Origin: Deferribacterales bacterium Deferri_01 | Lineage (GTDB): Bacteria; Chrysiogenota; Deferribacteres; Deferribacterales; Geovibrionaceae | Reading direction: 5' to 3' | Length of the DNA stretch: 64,000 nt | NCBI GenBank assembly: GCA_001603805.1 | Contig: LUZY01000003.1 | Span: 62,001 to 126,000, forward strand | Part shown: positions 35,515 to 45,006 of the stretch, piece by piece | Layout of the letters: every line of letters starts with the position of its first letter | How positions within the stretch are numbered: the stretch's first letter is position 1 | Position numbers and translations under genes: made by a program | Notes under the pieces: generated by a model | Databases searched by the model: none | Told to the model about the DNA's origin: nothing | What the model saw: the letters and a program-made list of their open reading frames with translations, nothing else

Positions 35515-37842
35515 ATGAGCGGAAAAGTGCATATCAAAGGCGTAATAAACGACAAGAGGGTCTCAACCCAGAGCCTTCTCAAAGAAATATATAAAGACCT
35601 TGACGCAGGCGTTCGTGAGTTTGAGGTTGATGCATCCGGTCAGCACAACATCGGCGGCGCTTTATGGTCTGACAACGGCGAACATCTCACTTTTAAGGTC
35701 AAGAACCCCGGTCAGAGGGTCGGTTCAATGGGTATGCCCGGAACCACTGTGGTTGTGGAAGGCTCTGCCCCTGCTGATGTGGGCTGGCTCAACGCCGGAG
35801 CGGAAATCATTGTAAAGGGTGACGGCGGTGACACCACTGCTCACTGCGCCGCATCGGGGAAAATATACGTTGCGGGCAAAACCGGAACACGTTCCGGCGC
35901 ACTGATGAAATATGACCCACGCTATACCGCTCCTGAGTTCTGGGTGCTGAAAAGAGTAGGCTCTTTCAGCTTCGAGTTTATGGGCGGCGGTTTTGCCATA
36001 ATCTGCGGATACGGTGTTCCCGAAGGGGAATCTGTCCTTGGTGACAGAAGCTGTGTCGGCATGGTAGGTGGAACTGTTTATGTGAGAGGTCATGTCGGCG
36101 GTCTGTCTGATGAAGTATGGATGCTTGAGCTTGATGAGGCGGATAAAGAGTTCCTCACACATGGGCTTGGTGTCTTCCTTGAAAAAATAGAGAAACCGGA
36201 GCTTTACGGCGAGCTTTCCGATATGGGGCAGTGGCATAAAATAGTCGCAAAAACCCATGAGGAAAGACACGTTGCAAAATACATGTCTGCAAGGGATTTC
36301 CGCCTGAAAAAATGGGTGGAAGGCGGCATCTTCGGTGATCTTGTACAGGAAGATTTCAAAGTGACCGACTATGTTGAAACAGGCGCAAGCAGACTCCGTA
36401 TTCCTGAATGGATGAATGCAAAATACTCCGCCCCCTGCGAATATAACTGTCCTGTTTTTATACCGACCCAGAAGAGAATTGCTCTTCTCCGCCAGAATAA
36501 GGTTCAGGAAGCCCTTGAGCTTGTGCTTGAGCATAGTCCTTTTCCCGCTTCTGTATGCGGTCAGGTTTGCCCTAATCTCTGTCAGGATGAATGCAGCAGG
36601 CTTCATGTGGATGTTCCTGTGAAAATAAAAGAGATGGGCATGCTCAGTAAGGATGTAGCACTTCCTGCCGCTGCGGCTGATAACGGCTGTAAAGTTGCCG
36701 TGATAGGTGCCGGGGCTGCCGGTCTCACTGCGGGTTTCCACCTGAAAAGGATGGGATACGCAGTGGATATTCTTGAGGCAGACAGTGTAATCGGCGGTAA
36801 GCTGATGCAGGTTATCCCTGAAGACAGGCTGGCAAGGGATGTTCTCAACGCTGAAATAAAGAGAATACTGGATACAGGTGTAAACGTAAAAACGGATACC
36901 CTTGTTGATAAGGATATATTTGCCGAACTCTGCAAAAAATATGATGCAGTGGTAGTTGCCGTGGGCGCGCACAACCCTGTTGTTATCCCTTTTGAAGGGC
37001 ATGAAAGGCTTGTTAAAGGGCTTGATTTCCTCAAGGCTGTCAACAGGGGCGAGAAACCAGCAGTAGGAAAAAAAGTTGTGGTGATAGGTGCGGGCAACGC
37101 CGCTATGGATGTTGTTATAGGCGCTTATCAGATGGGTGCTGAGGAAGTTACCGCAGTGGATATTCAGAAACCCGCCGCATTTGAAAAAGAGATTGAACAC
37201 GCTGAGAAACTCGGCGCAAAAATACTTTGGCCTGTGTTCACAGAAAAAGTGACTGAAAAAGGTGTTCACTTCAAGGACGGCTCATTCATAGAGGCGGACA
37301 CGGTGATAATCTCCATCGGTGACAGACCCGATGTGTCATTCCTCGGCAGGGAATACCTCAACGAAAGGGGCATGACCCTTGTGAATGAGTTTATGCAGTC
37401 TCCTGCCAATGAAAAGGTTTTCATCACCGGAGACACTATCAAGCAGGGACTCTTCACTCACGCTCTGGGTGACGGACGCAAGGCGGCAATCAATATCGAC
37501 AGACTGCTGAAAGGCAGACCTCTGGATGCTTTCAAGAAAGCTCCGATGATTCCGCAGGATAAGGTTAAGGATGAATTTTATCATCCGATGAACTCAGCAA
37601 AACTTGAGGAGATGCCGGCGGAAGATGAAACAAAGCGCTGCATGAGCTGCGGTTTCTGCCGTGACTGCGGTTTCTGCCGTGATATTTGCCCCCAGCAGGC
37701 GATAACAAGGGTGGAGACTGACGGTAAGTTTGAGTATGTGTCAAACGCTTCCAAGTGTATCGGCTGCGGTATCTGCGCAGGTGTATGCCCTTGCGGTGTA
37801 TGGACAATGACTGATAATTTAATCAAATTTATGGAAAGCTGA
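35515..37842 (+). CDS. Fusion: glutamate synthase GXGXG domain + GltD-like oxidoreductase + ferredoxin
   Basis: 775 residues in three parts. Residues about 1-250 are the GltB domain 3 beta-helix (HNIGGALW, GQRVGSMG, GMVGGTVYVRG). About 275-650 is a GltD-type NAD(P)H:acceptor module with N-terminal Fe-S cysteines (CEYNCPVFIPTQ, CGQVCPNLCQDECSR), a FAD loop GAGAAGLTAG and an NAD(P) loop GAGNAAMDV. The C-terminus is a ferredoxin with CMSCGFCRDCGFCRDICP and CIGCGICAGVCP. The start at 35515 follows GGGGGTGG. It completes the preceding two subunits and supplies electrons. Such a domain order joins pieces that are separate or differently fused in classical GltBD. Confidence 0.9.
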   Translation: MSGKVHIKGVINDKRVSTQSLLKEIYKDLDAGVREFEVDASGQHNIGGALWSDNGEHLTFKVKNPGQRVGSMGMPGTTVVVEGSAPADVGWLNAGAEIIVKGDGGDTTAHCAASGKIYVAGKTGTRSGALMKYDPRYTAPEFWVLKRVGSFSFEFMGGGFAIICGYGVPEGESVLGDRSCVGMVGGTVYVRGHVGGLSDEVWMLELDEADKEFLTHGLGVFLEKIEKPELYGELSDMGQWHKIVAKTHEERHVAKYMSARDFRLKKWVEGGIFGDLVQEDFKVTDYVETGASRLRIPEWMNAKYSAPCEYNCPVFIPTQKRIALLRQNKVQEALELVLEHSPFPASVCGQVCPNLCQDECSRLHVDVPVKIKEMGMLSKDVALPAAAADNGCKVAVIGAGAAGLTAGFHLKRMGYAVDILEADSVIGGKLMQVIPEDRLARDVLNAEIKRILDTGVNVKTDTLVDKDIFAELCKKYDAVVVAVGAHNPVVIPFEGHERLVKGLDFLKAVNRGEKPAVGKKVVVIGAGNAAMDVVIGAYQMGAEEVTAVDIQKPAAFEKEIEHAEKLGAKILWPVFTEKVTEKGVHFKDGSFIEADTVIISIGDRPDVSFLGREYLNERGMTLVNEFMQSPANEKVFITGDTIKQGLFTHALGDGRKAAINIDRLLKGRPLDAFKKAPMIPQDKVKDEFYHPMNSAKLEEMPAEDETKRCMSCGFCRDCGFCRDICPQQAITRVETDGKFEYVSNASKCIGCGICAGVCPCGVWTMTDNLIKFMES

Positions 37843-37846
37843 TAAA

Positions 37847-37884
37847 AAAAGCGGGGTGCATGAACTGTACCCCGCTTTTGTTTT
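37847..37884. terminator. Terminator of the glutamate synthase operon
   Basis: 11-bp stem AAAAGCGGGGT (37847-37857) with its complement (37869-37879), 11-nt loop, T-rich on the right and A-rich on the left. It can serve the convergent lipoprotein gene too. Confidence 0.9.
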
Positions 37885-40279
37885 AGATTATAGAATCAAA
37901 CAAAAGATACATATTACCGGACGAGTCCGCTATTATCTTACCGATATATTTAGAGTTCCCCGGAATATAAAGAGTCTGAATCTCTGCTGATTCACCGGTT
38001 ATTTCAATGAGGAATGCAGTACTGTCTGCGGAGCTGTCAGGTTTATAATACCCCCCAACATATATCTTCCCTTCAGCATTGACAGCAACGGCAAAAGCTT
38101 CAGAATTGTCGGCGGTTGTAATTTCCTCCGGCAGGCTTATTGACTCAGCTGTTGTTCCGCTTTCGCTGACTTTAACTAAAAATGCCTTATTAACGCTGCC
38201 GTCATTATAGTTTCCTGCTGCATACACATTGCCGTCGCTTCCGGTAGTAACGGCATAGATGTAAGAATCGCCATTTGCGGTAATTACATCTGGCAGTTCA
38301 ATGAGTTGCGCTATTCCACTTCCATCGACTTTAACAAGGAATGCCTTGTTGATGCCGTCATTGTAGTATCCAGCCATGTAAACATTGCCGTCTCTGTCTA
38401 TTTTGACAGGGCGTGCGTGAGATTCTTCAGGGATTAAGCTGTTGATGTCAACAAGCAGCTGCACTGTTCCGTTTATGTCAACCTTAATGAGGAATGCCCT
38501 TAAGTCTGCCGGATTGTTAATATCACTATACTCTCCTGTGACATATGCATTTCCGCTGTTGTCTGTTGTGATATCGAATAAGGACGTTATTACAGCTCCG
38601 CTGATTATGTTGCTAGTATCAATAAGCTGCGGTGTTCCGCTTCCATCGACCTTAACGAGGAGTGGCTTTCTCGTGCCGTCTTCATAGTTTCCTGCCAGAT
38701 ACACATTTCCTCTGCTGTCCGCAGATACCGAGTATACGCTAGAATAGCTGGCAGGGGTGATTAGACTGTGGAGGTCAATAAACTCAATATTTCCTTTTTT
38801 TGTTTTCTTGATTAAAACCGCATGTGAGTTTTCGGCTCCTGCTATGTAGAGCGTTCCGTCCGTTGCTGTTTCAACAGAATATGCACGCGGACTAATCAAG
38901 CAGTATTCAGGAATCTCTACCGGAATTCTTTCTTCCAATGATGTTCCGCTGTATGTGATAAGGAGAGGCTTGTCATCGTCTGAACCGCTGATATAAATCA
39001 AGCTGTTTGCGGCTATGAGGGAATTTACCGAATCACCGGGGAGAACAGCGGAGGAAGCTAAACTCATTGTGCTTAAGTTAATTGCTGTTAGAAATCCTTC
39101 TACGTTATCTGCTGAGTCTGCTTTATCGCCTGTCATATAAGCAAAAATACCGTTGTCATCTATTGCTATTGAGTTTATGCTTGATCTTGATGGAGAGTCG
39201 GGCAGCATACTGTGGATATCAGTAAACTGCGGTGCTGCTATGCCGTCACTCTTAACAAGGAATGCCTTGGTGCTGACACCGTCATAATATCCTCCTGCCG
39301 TATACACATTGCCGTTACTGTCTATTGCGACAGCGTTTGCGGAAGATGTGATAGCACCTGTGATTACGCTGTGAATATCAATAGACTGCGGTGCTGCTAT
39401 GCCGTCACTCTTAACAAGGAATGCTTTGTTGTTGCCGCCGTCATAATAGATTCCTGCCGTATACACATTGCCGTTACTGTCTATTGCGACAGCGTTTACG
39501 GAAGATGCGATAGCCCCTGTGATTACGCTGTTAATATCAATAAACTGCGGTGCTGTTATACCGTCACTCTTAACAAGGAATACTTTGGTGTTACCGCCTT
39601 CATAATATTCTCCTACCGCATACACATTGCCGTTACTGTCTATTGCGACGGCGTTTACGGAAGATGTCATAGCCCCTGTGATTACACTGTGAATATCAAT
39701 AGGCTGAATTGTTCCGCTTACATTGACCTTAACAAGTAATGCCTTGCTGATACCGTCATAATAGCCGCCTGCTACGTACACATTGCCTTCACTGTCTGCT
39801 GTGACAGTAAATACGTAAGATGTTATAGCCCCGGTGATTGCGCTGTGAATGTCAATAAAGTTACGCTCCGCACCGTTTATTTCAATGAGGAATGCTTCAG
39901 CGTCAGAGTCTCCCGCTACATATACCTTGCCGTCGTTTGCCGTAATAGAAGTGAAATAATAATCTTCACTCCGCTGATCCATCATGGCGGTGATGCTTTC
40001 GTCAGTTTCTCCGTTAATCCAGAGAATTGTTCGGCCAATAGAGTACACATCACTGCCTGATACGGCAGAGCCCAGTATTGCAGAATGGCTGTAAGTATTG
40101 CTGACCAATATTTCCGATTTATCATTAGTCCATAGTCTGATGCCCTTAAATATCGTGTCAATTGAATACTTTGCCGGTACGCTGCTGCCGTTGTCGGAGC
40201 TGCCGGATGAACTGCCTCCGCAGCCGAACACAGTCAGTGATAAAATAAACACTAATGCTAATAATAGTTTTTTCCCCAT
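37883..40279 (-). CDS. Repeat-rich lipoprotein, beta-propeller-like
   Basis: 798 residues. The N-terminus is a lipoprotein signal: charged MGKK, hydrophobic core and lipobox VFGC with Cys20, followed by a Gly/Ser linker. The rest is a string of short repeats with the core SVNAVAIDSNGNVYTAG, a two-residue gap and KAFLVKSDG, resembling NHL/SBBP-type blade repeats. Four central repeats are nearly identical at protein and DNA level. It should be anchored to the inner or outer membrane facing the periplasm or surface. The function is unknown; such propellers usually bind proteins or sugars. Confidence 0.85.
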   Translation of the reverse strand: MGKKLLLALVFILSLTVFGCGGSSSGSSDNGSSVPAKYSIDTIFKGIRLWTNDKSEILVSNTYSHSAILGSAVSGSDVYSIGRTILWINGETDESITAMMDQRSEDYYFTSITANDGKVYVAGDSDAEAFLIEINGAERNFIDIHSAITGAITSYVFTVTADSEGNVYVAGGYYDGISKALLVKVNVSGTIQPIDIHSVITGAMTSSVNAVAIDSNGNVYAVGEYYEGGNTKVFLVKSDGITAPQFIDINSVITGAIASSVNAVAIDSNGNVYTAGIYYDGGNNKAFLVKSDGIAAPQSIDIHSVITGAITSSANAVAIDSNGNVYTAGGYYDGVSTKAFLVKSDGIAAPQFTDIHSMLPDSPSRSSINSIAIDDNGIFAYMTGDKADSADNVEGFLTAINLSTMSLASSAVLPGDSVNSLIAANSLIYISGSDDDKPLLITYSGTSLEERIPVEIPEYCLISPRAYSVETATDGTLYIAGAENSHAVLIKKTKKGNIEFIDLHSLITPASYSSVYSVSADSRGNVYLAGNYEDGTRKPLLVKVDGSGTPQLIDTSNIISGAVITSLFDITTDNSGNAYVTGEYSDINNPADLRAFLIKVDINGTVQLLVDINSLIPEESHARPVKIDRDGNVYMAGYYNDGINKAFLVKVDGSGIAQLIELPDVITANGDSYIYAVTTGSDGNVYAAGNYNDGSVNKAFLVKVSESGTTAESISLPEEITTADNSEAFAVAVNAEGKIYVGGYYKPDSSADSTAFLIEITGESAEIQTLYIPGNSKYIGKIIADSSGNMYLLFDSII
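39210..39880. repeat. Tandem DNA repeats of 159 bp inside the lipoprotein gene
   Basis: The landmark ACACATTGCCGTTACTGTC recurs at 39304, 39463 and 39622, exactly 159 bp (53 codons) apart, and a diverged copy begins at 39778 (156 bp). Flanking segments repeat with the same period. The spacing keeps frame, so copy number can change by recombination without breaking the protein. Confidence 0.9.
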
Positions 40280-40576
40280 TATAATCTCCTTTTTACTGGC
40301 TCAATCTTATTCAATTCGCAAATAGACAATTTTGTTGTTAAATATAATTTACTCTTATTTTTTTCTGTTTAATAGGTAGAAATGCCAGAAAAGCCTTTAA
40401 TTGATTTTCAACATCATAACATAACCCTATGTGAGCGGTCTTTTGTGTTTTAAAATAACAAATTGAAAAAGATAGTCATTTGCGAACTATACTTTTTATT
40501 GTACATGCTATCAATCAAAGGTTGCAGTTTTATTGTCAATCAGGTGCGGGCATGCCTTTTAGTATGTTTAACTTTT

Positions 40577-40599
40577 TTCTGACATTTCCGTAATCAGAA
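40577..40599 (+). promoter_or_regulatory. Dyad upstream of pstS, possible phosphate-control site
   Basis: TTCTGA (40577-40582), 11-nt gap, TCAGAA (40594-40599). It lies about 60 nt before the pstS start. It contains CTGACA, reminiscent of a Pho-box half site, but the full direct-repeat Pho box is not present. The remaining spacer (40280-40576) is AT-rich and I saw no gene in it. Confidence 0.35.
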
Positions 40600-40626
40600 C
40601 CTCACAAAAATGATTTTTTATATACC

Positions 40627-40647
40627 TGACTTCAAGAAGTCATTTTT
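40627..40647 (+). promoter_or_regulatory. Hairpin plus T run in the pstS leader (attenuator-like)
   Basis: TGACTT-CAAG-AAGTCA (40627-40642 with the adjoining bases) followed by five T, ending just before the CGGAGG ribosome-binding site. It is short for a full terminator, but its placement could affect read-through or mRNA stability. Confidence 0.4.
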
Positions 40648-40659
40648 CGGAGGTAGGAA

Positions 40660-41673
40660 ATGAAAAGAACTATGAAGCTCATCGCAGTTGCCCTTCTTAT
40701 GACGGCTCTTACTGCGGGTTTCGCTTTCGCACGCGATCAGATCAGAATTGTAGGCTCTTCCACAGTATTCCCTTTTTCAAGCTATGTTGCTGAAGAATTC
40801 GGAGCAACCACAAAGAACCCCACTCCCGTTGTTGAATCTGTTGGTTCAGGCGGCGGTCACAAACTTTTCGCTGCCGGAGTAGGCACTGACACTCCCGACA
40901 TCACAAACTCTTCACGCAGAATTAAGAAAAGTGAGCTTGAAGCAGATTTCGCAGCAGGTATCAAACAGGTAATTGAAATTAAAATCGGTTACGACGGAAT
41001 CGCCATAGCCCATAACAAAAACTCTGCTGATTTCAACCTTACCCTCGCACAGCTTACACTTGCTGTTGCTGATGAGATTCCCGTTGACGGCAAGCTTGTT
41101 AAAAACACTTACAAAAAATGGTCTGACATAGACAAAAGCCTCCCCAACGCTGATATCCTTGTGTATGGTCCTCCCACATCTTCCGGTACTCGTGACGCTT
41201 TTGAAGAACTTGTAATGGAAAAAGCTGCGGGCAAAATTGCAGGTTATCCCAAAGGATACAAGAAAATCCGTCAGGACGGCGTATATGTTCCCTCAGGCGA
41301 GAACGACAACCTTATCGTTCAGAGACTTGTTAAGGACAAAAACGCTATAGGTATATTCGGTTACAGCTTCCTTCAGGAAAATGCAGACAGAATCAAAGGC
41401 GTGAGCATAGAAAATGTTCTTCCCTCTCCCGAACATGTTCTCAACGGCTCATACCCCATATCAAGAAGCCTTTTCTTTTATGTAAAAGGCGACCACCTCA
41501 GCACAATCAAAGGTCTTGAGCAGTATGTTGACCTCTTCCTTACCGACAAAATGATCGGTGAAGGCGGTTTCCTCACTGAAATAGGTCTTATACCTCTTTC
41601 AAAAGCAGAAAGAGAAAAAGTAAGAGCAGACTGGAAAGCCCGCAAAGCTCTCACGCTTAACGACGTGAAATAA
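40660..41673 (+). CDS. pstS: Phosphate ABC transporter substrate-binding protein
   Basis: 337 residues with a Sec signal peptide (MKRTMKLIAVALLMTALTAG, cleavage near AFA). The mature part begins DQIRIVGSSTVFPFSSYVAEEFG; the phosphate-binding segments GSSTVFP, SSRRIKKSE and TSSGTRDAF are as expected for PstS. Periplasmic high-affinity phosphate binding. First gene of pstSCAB-phoU, followed by an intercistronic hairpin that probably keeps pstS mRNA more abundant than the rest. Confidence 0.96.
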   Translation: MKRTMKLIAVALLMTALTAGFAFARDQIRIVGSSTVFPFSSYVAEEFGATTKNPTPVVESVGSGGGHKLFAAGVGTDTPDITNSSRRIKKSELEADFAAGIKQVIEIKIGYDGIAIAHNKNSADFNLTLAQLTLAVADEIPVDGKLVKNTYKKWSDIDKSLPNADILVYGPPTSSGTRDAFEELVMEKAAGKIAGYPKGYKKIRQDGVYVPSGENDNLIVQRLVKDKNAIGIFGYSFLQENADRIKGVSIENVLPSPEHVLNGSYPISRSLFFYVKGDHLSTIKGLEQYVDLFLTDKMIGEGGFLTEIGLIPLSKAEREKVRADWKARKALTLNDVK

Positions 41674-41694
41674 TAGATATTTAACATGGCAGAT

Positions 41695-41726
41695 AAAGCG
41701 GGTCGGAATACAAGCCGATCCGCTTT
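41695..41726 (+). promoter_or_regulatory. Intercistronic hairpin between pstS and pstC
   Basis: 12-bp stem, AAAGCGGGTCGG (41695-41706) with CCGATCCGCTTT (41715-41726), one G-T pair, 8-nt loop and no T run. It is more likely an mRNA-stabilising element or weak processing site than a terminator. Confidence 0.65.
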
Positions 41727-41765
41727 GCTGTGTAATAACATAATGTACATCGGAGCGCATTGCTG

Positions 41766-42995
41766 ATGCTGATTACAATAATTATAATACTTGCGGTGCT
41801 GTCTGGCTTATCTTTTTCATACGGAGCTTACAGAGCGAAAGTATGGGAAGATACTAAACAGCGGCTTAGTTCAAGACCCGGTCACTACGCATGGTATGCT
41901 GTGATAAAGTTTACGCTGCCTGCATGGCTGCTTTTCGTTGCGGCACTCTTATTGAAAACAACAAAGATTGGAACAGTTCCGCCTGTTTTCCTGCTTGTAT
42001 GCTGTTTCATTCTCGTTACAGCGGGTTTTATAATTTCTTCCAAAAAGTTTTCGCCTTTTTTAAATGCCAGAGTTGTGGTGGAGAAACACATCAGATATCT
42101 GCTGATAACCGCTTCTCTCGTTTCAATTCTCACAACCGTGGGCATAGTATTTTCAATCCTTTTTGAGGCACTCTTCTTTTTTAAGCATGTAAATATAATA
42201 GACTTCCTCACCGGAACCTCATGGAACCCTGATACGGCCTTCCTTGAAGGAGCGGGAAGAAGCACTGAGCATGCGGCAAAGCCCGAATTCGGTTCAGCTC
42301 CCATATTTGCCGGAACATTCATGATAACAATCATCGCTCTGTCTGTTTCTGTGCCTGTGGGGTTGTTTGCCGCCATATTCCTTTCTGAATACGCTTCAAA
42401 CAGATTCAGAAAGATTTTCAAACCTGTTTTGGAAATTCTCGCCGGTATTCCTACTGTTGTTTACGGTTTCTTCGCCGCACTGACAGTAAGCCCTTTTGTG
42501 GTCAAGCTTGCCGGTTTTTTCGGTCTGAATGCAGACTATACAAATGCATTGGCTCCGGGGCTTGTTATGGGGATCATGATTATCCCCTTCATATCGTCCC
42601 TGTCCGATGACGTTATCAATGCCGTTCCCCAGAGTTTGAGGGAAGGCGGTCTGGCTCTCGGAACAACAAAGTCCGAGACGATAAAACAGATAATACTTCC
42701 CGCTGCTATGCCGGGGATAGTTTCAGCCATACTCCTTGCCGTGTCCCGTGCGGTGGGTGAGACAATGATAGTGGTGATGGCGGCTGGTCTGCGCCCGAAC
42801 CTTACGTGGAACCCGCTTGAAGGTATGACAACGGTTACGGTGCAGATTGTGGACGCACTCACCGGAGATCAGGCTTTCGATAGTCTGGCGACTCTTTCTG
42901 CATTCGGACTGGGGCTTGTTCTTCTTATATTCACGCTGATTATAAATCTTGTCTCCACGTACATAATCCGCAGATACCGCAAGATATACGAATAG
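41766..42995 (+). CDS. pstC: Phosphate ABC transporter permease PstC
   Basis: About 409 residues, longer than classic PstC because of two or three extra N-terminal helices before the core. The permease signature EGGLALGTTKSETIKQIILPAA is clear, with the usual six helices and a periplasmic loop with FLTGTSWNPD. I start at the ATG at 41766; a TTG at 41760 is the alternative, since GGAG sits at 41752-41755. Pairs with PstA in the membrane. Confidence 0.93.
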   Translation: MLITIIIILAVLSGLSFSYGAYRAKVWEDTKQRLSSRPGHYAWYAVIKFTLPAWLLFVAALLLKTTKIGTVPPVFLLVCCFILVTAGFIISSKKFSPFLNARVVVEKHIRYLLITASLVSILTTVGIVFSILFEALFFFKHVNIIDFLTGTSWNPDTAFLEGAGRSTEHAAKPEFGSAPIFAGTFMITIIALSVSVPVGLFAAIFLSEYASNRFRKIFKPVLEILAGIPTVVYGFFAALTVSPFVVKLAGFFGLNADYTNALAPGLVMGIMIIPFISSLSDDVINAVPQSLREGGLALGTTKSETIKQIILPAAMPGIVSAILLAVSRAVGETMIVVMAAGLRPNLTWNPLEGMTTVTVQIVDALTGDQAFDSLATLSAFGLGLVLLIFTLIINLVSTYIIRRYRKIYE

Positions 42996-43005
42996 GGAGG
43001 CGCTG

Positions 43006-44169
43006 ATGGCTTATTCAAAAGAACACGACAGAAAATTAAGGAAAAGATACGCCGCAGAAAAGCGCTTTCAGCTCTACGGCAAGATGGCTCTTCTGCTTGC
43101 TACGGCGTTTCTTGTATTTTTCTTTTACGATATTATCAAAACAGGCTACACAGCCTTCAGCCAGGCAGAAGTAAGGGCAGAGGTCACTTTCAGTGAGGAA
43201 ACCCTTCAGATGCCCAGTAAAGCAGTGTCCAGAGAAAACAGAGATGTTATATCAAGGGGTTTCCTCCGTATTCTTCCGCAGGTTGTGGAACAGCACCCTG
43301 AATTCATGAACACCACACAGACTATGTGGGTTGTTGCGAAGGGTGATGTTGACCAGTATCTGAAAAGCAAACCCAACAGGCTTAATGAACGTGAGACAGA
43401 GTATGTGGAAAAGCTGAAAAAGGCTGATAAGATACGTCTTGCGTTCAACAGCGGATTCTTTACTCTGGGTGATTCAAAAATGCCCGAAATAGCAGGGATA
43501 TTTTCCGCAGCTATAGGAACGCTGTATGTACTGATTATTACGATGGTGCTGAGTGTTCCCCTTGGAGTAATGACTGCAATTTACCTTGAGGAGTTTGCGC
43601 CGGATAACAAGTTTACCCAGCTTATTGAAGTAAACATCAACAACCTTGCGGCGATTCCGTCGATTATCTTCGGTCTTCTGGGGCTTGCCATATTTATAAA
43701 TTTCTTCAATGTCCCCCGCTCCTCGGCTCTTGTGGGAGGGTTTACTCTGGCGCTTATGACTTTGCCTGTGATCATAATAAGCACAAGGGCAGCCCTGCGT
43801 GCTGTTCCTGAATCAATACGCCACGGTGCTTACGGAGTGGGCGCCTCCCCGTGGCAGGTGGTCTGGCATCATGTTCTGCCTGTTTCCATGCCCGGAATCC
43901 TCACCGGTTCAATCATCGGACTTGCGCAGGCAATGGGAGAGACAGCTCCGCTTCTCATTGTGGGTATGATGGCTTACATCCCTGATGCACCCACAGGTAT
44001 CACAAGTGCCACAACTGTTCTGCCGGCGCAGATCTACACATGGTCGGCAACAAGTCTCCGCCCCTATGTGGAAAGAACTGCGGCGGGCATCATTGTGCTG
44101 CTGACTGTTCTGCTTGCGCTGAACTTCACTGCTATATGGCTTAGAAACAAATATGAACGTAAATGGTAA
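43006..44169 (+). CDS. pstA: Phosphate ABC transporter permease PstA
   Basis: 387 residues. One N-terminal helix, a periplasmic loop of over 100 residues (about 45-145), then the permease core with the cytoplasmic loop ESIRHGAYGVGASPWQVVW that contacts PstB. The loop is larger than in the E. coli protein. GGGAGG precedes the ATG, and the gene is 10 nt after pstC. Confidence 0.94.
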   Translation: MAYSKEHDRKLRKRYAAEKRFQLYGKMALLLATAFLVFFFYDIIKTGYTAFSQAEVRAEVTFSEETLQMPSKAVSRENRDVISRGFLRILPQVVEQHPEFMNTTQTMWVVAKGDVDQYLKSKPNRLNERETEYVEKLKKADKIRLAFNSGFFTLGDSKMPEIAGIFSAAIGTLYVLIITMVLSVPLGVMTAIYLEEFAPDNKFTQLIEVNINNLAAIPSIIFGLLGLAIFINFFNVPRSSALVGGFTLALMTLPVIIISTRAALRAVPESIRHGAYGVGASPWQVVWHHVLPVSMPGILTGSIIGLAQAMGETAPLLIVGMMAYIPDAPTGITSATTVLPAQIYTWSATSLRPYVERTAAGIIVLLTVLLALNFTAIWLRNKYERKW

Positions 44170-44187
44170 TTCCGGAGGTTTAACCCT

Positions 44188-44994
44188 ATGAGCATACAGG
44201 CGGCTCCCGCTGAAAAAATCAAACAGATGAAAGACCTTAAAATGAAAATGTCCGTGCGTGATCTTGATTTTTATTACGGTGATTTCCACGCACTTAAAAA
44301 CATTAATATCGATTTTCCCGAAAAGCATGTTGTGGCTATGATCGGGCCCTCCGGATGCGGTAAATCAACTCTTCTGCGTTGTCTGAACCGCATGAACGAT
44401 CTTGTTCCGGCGATCAGGGTTGACGGACAGATACTTCTTGATGATACAGATATTTACAGCAGTGCAATAGATGTTGTTGATATACGCACAAAGGTCGGCA
44501 TGGTTTTTCAGAAGCCTAATCCGTTTCCAAAAAGCATTTATGACAATATAGCCTATGCTCCCAAGATACATGGCAGAGTAAGAAAAGGGCGTGATATGGA
44601 CGACCTTGTGGAGAATGCACTCAGAAAAGCAGGGCTCTGGAATGAGGTTTCAGACCGTTTGGAAAATATGGCAACTACTCTTTCCGGCGGTCAGCAGCAG
44701 AGGCTCTGCATCGCCAGAGCAATAGCTATGGAGCCTGATGTTCTTCTCATGGATGAGCCCGCATCAGCCCTTGACCCCATCGCCACAGCAAAAATAGAAG
44801 AGCTTATCTTCGAGCTTAAGGAAAAATACACCATAATCATCGTTACCCACAGCATGCAGCAGGCTGCGAGGATCTCCGAATACACATCATTTTTCTACAT
44901 GGGAGAGATGGTGGAGTACAACACCACTGAAAAGATATTTACCAACCCTGACAAACAGCAGACTCAGGATTACGTAACCGGAAGATTCGGTTAA
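44188..44994 (+). CDS. pstB: Phosphate ABC transporter ATPase PstB
   Basis: 268 residues, complete ABC ATPase. Walker [10 protein letters not shown] (53-61), signature LSGGQQQR, Walker B VLLMDEP, and the PstB-typical [19 protein letters not shown]. It powers phosphate import through PstCA and, with PhoU, reports phosphate status to the Pho kinase in other bacteria. GGAGG precedes the ATG. Confidence 0.97.
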   Translation: MSIQAAPAEKIKQMKDLKMKMSVRDLDFYYGDFHALKNINIDFPEKHVVAMIGPSGCGKSTLLRCLNRMNDLVPAIRVDGQILLDDTDIYSSAIDVVDIRTKVGMVFQKPNPFPKSIYDNIAYAPKIHGRVRKGRDMDDLVENALRKAGLWNEVSDRLENMATTLSGGQQQRLCIARAIAMEPDVLLMDEPASALDPIATAKIEELIFELKEKYTIIIVTHSMQQAARISEYTSFFYMGEMVEYNTTEKIFTNPDKQQTQDYVTGRFG

Positions 44995-45006
44995 GGAGGA
45001 TGCGGA

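Noticed and set aside
35725-37269. Open frame of over 500 codons antisense to the GltB/GltD fusion gene
   Set aside because: It lies wholly opposite a gene with strong motifs, has odd composition (many His, Phe, Cys) and no domain or ribosome-binding site. It is a by-product of codon bias on the real strand.
39210-39880. CRISPR-like array
   Set aside because: The repeats are 159-bp coding units in frame with the lipoprotein and have no short repeat/spacer pattern.
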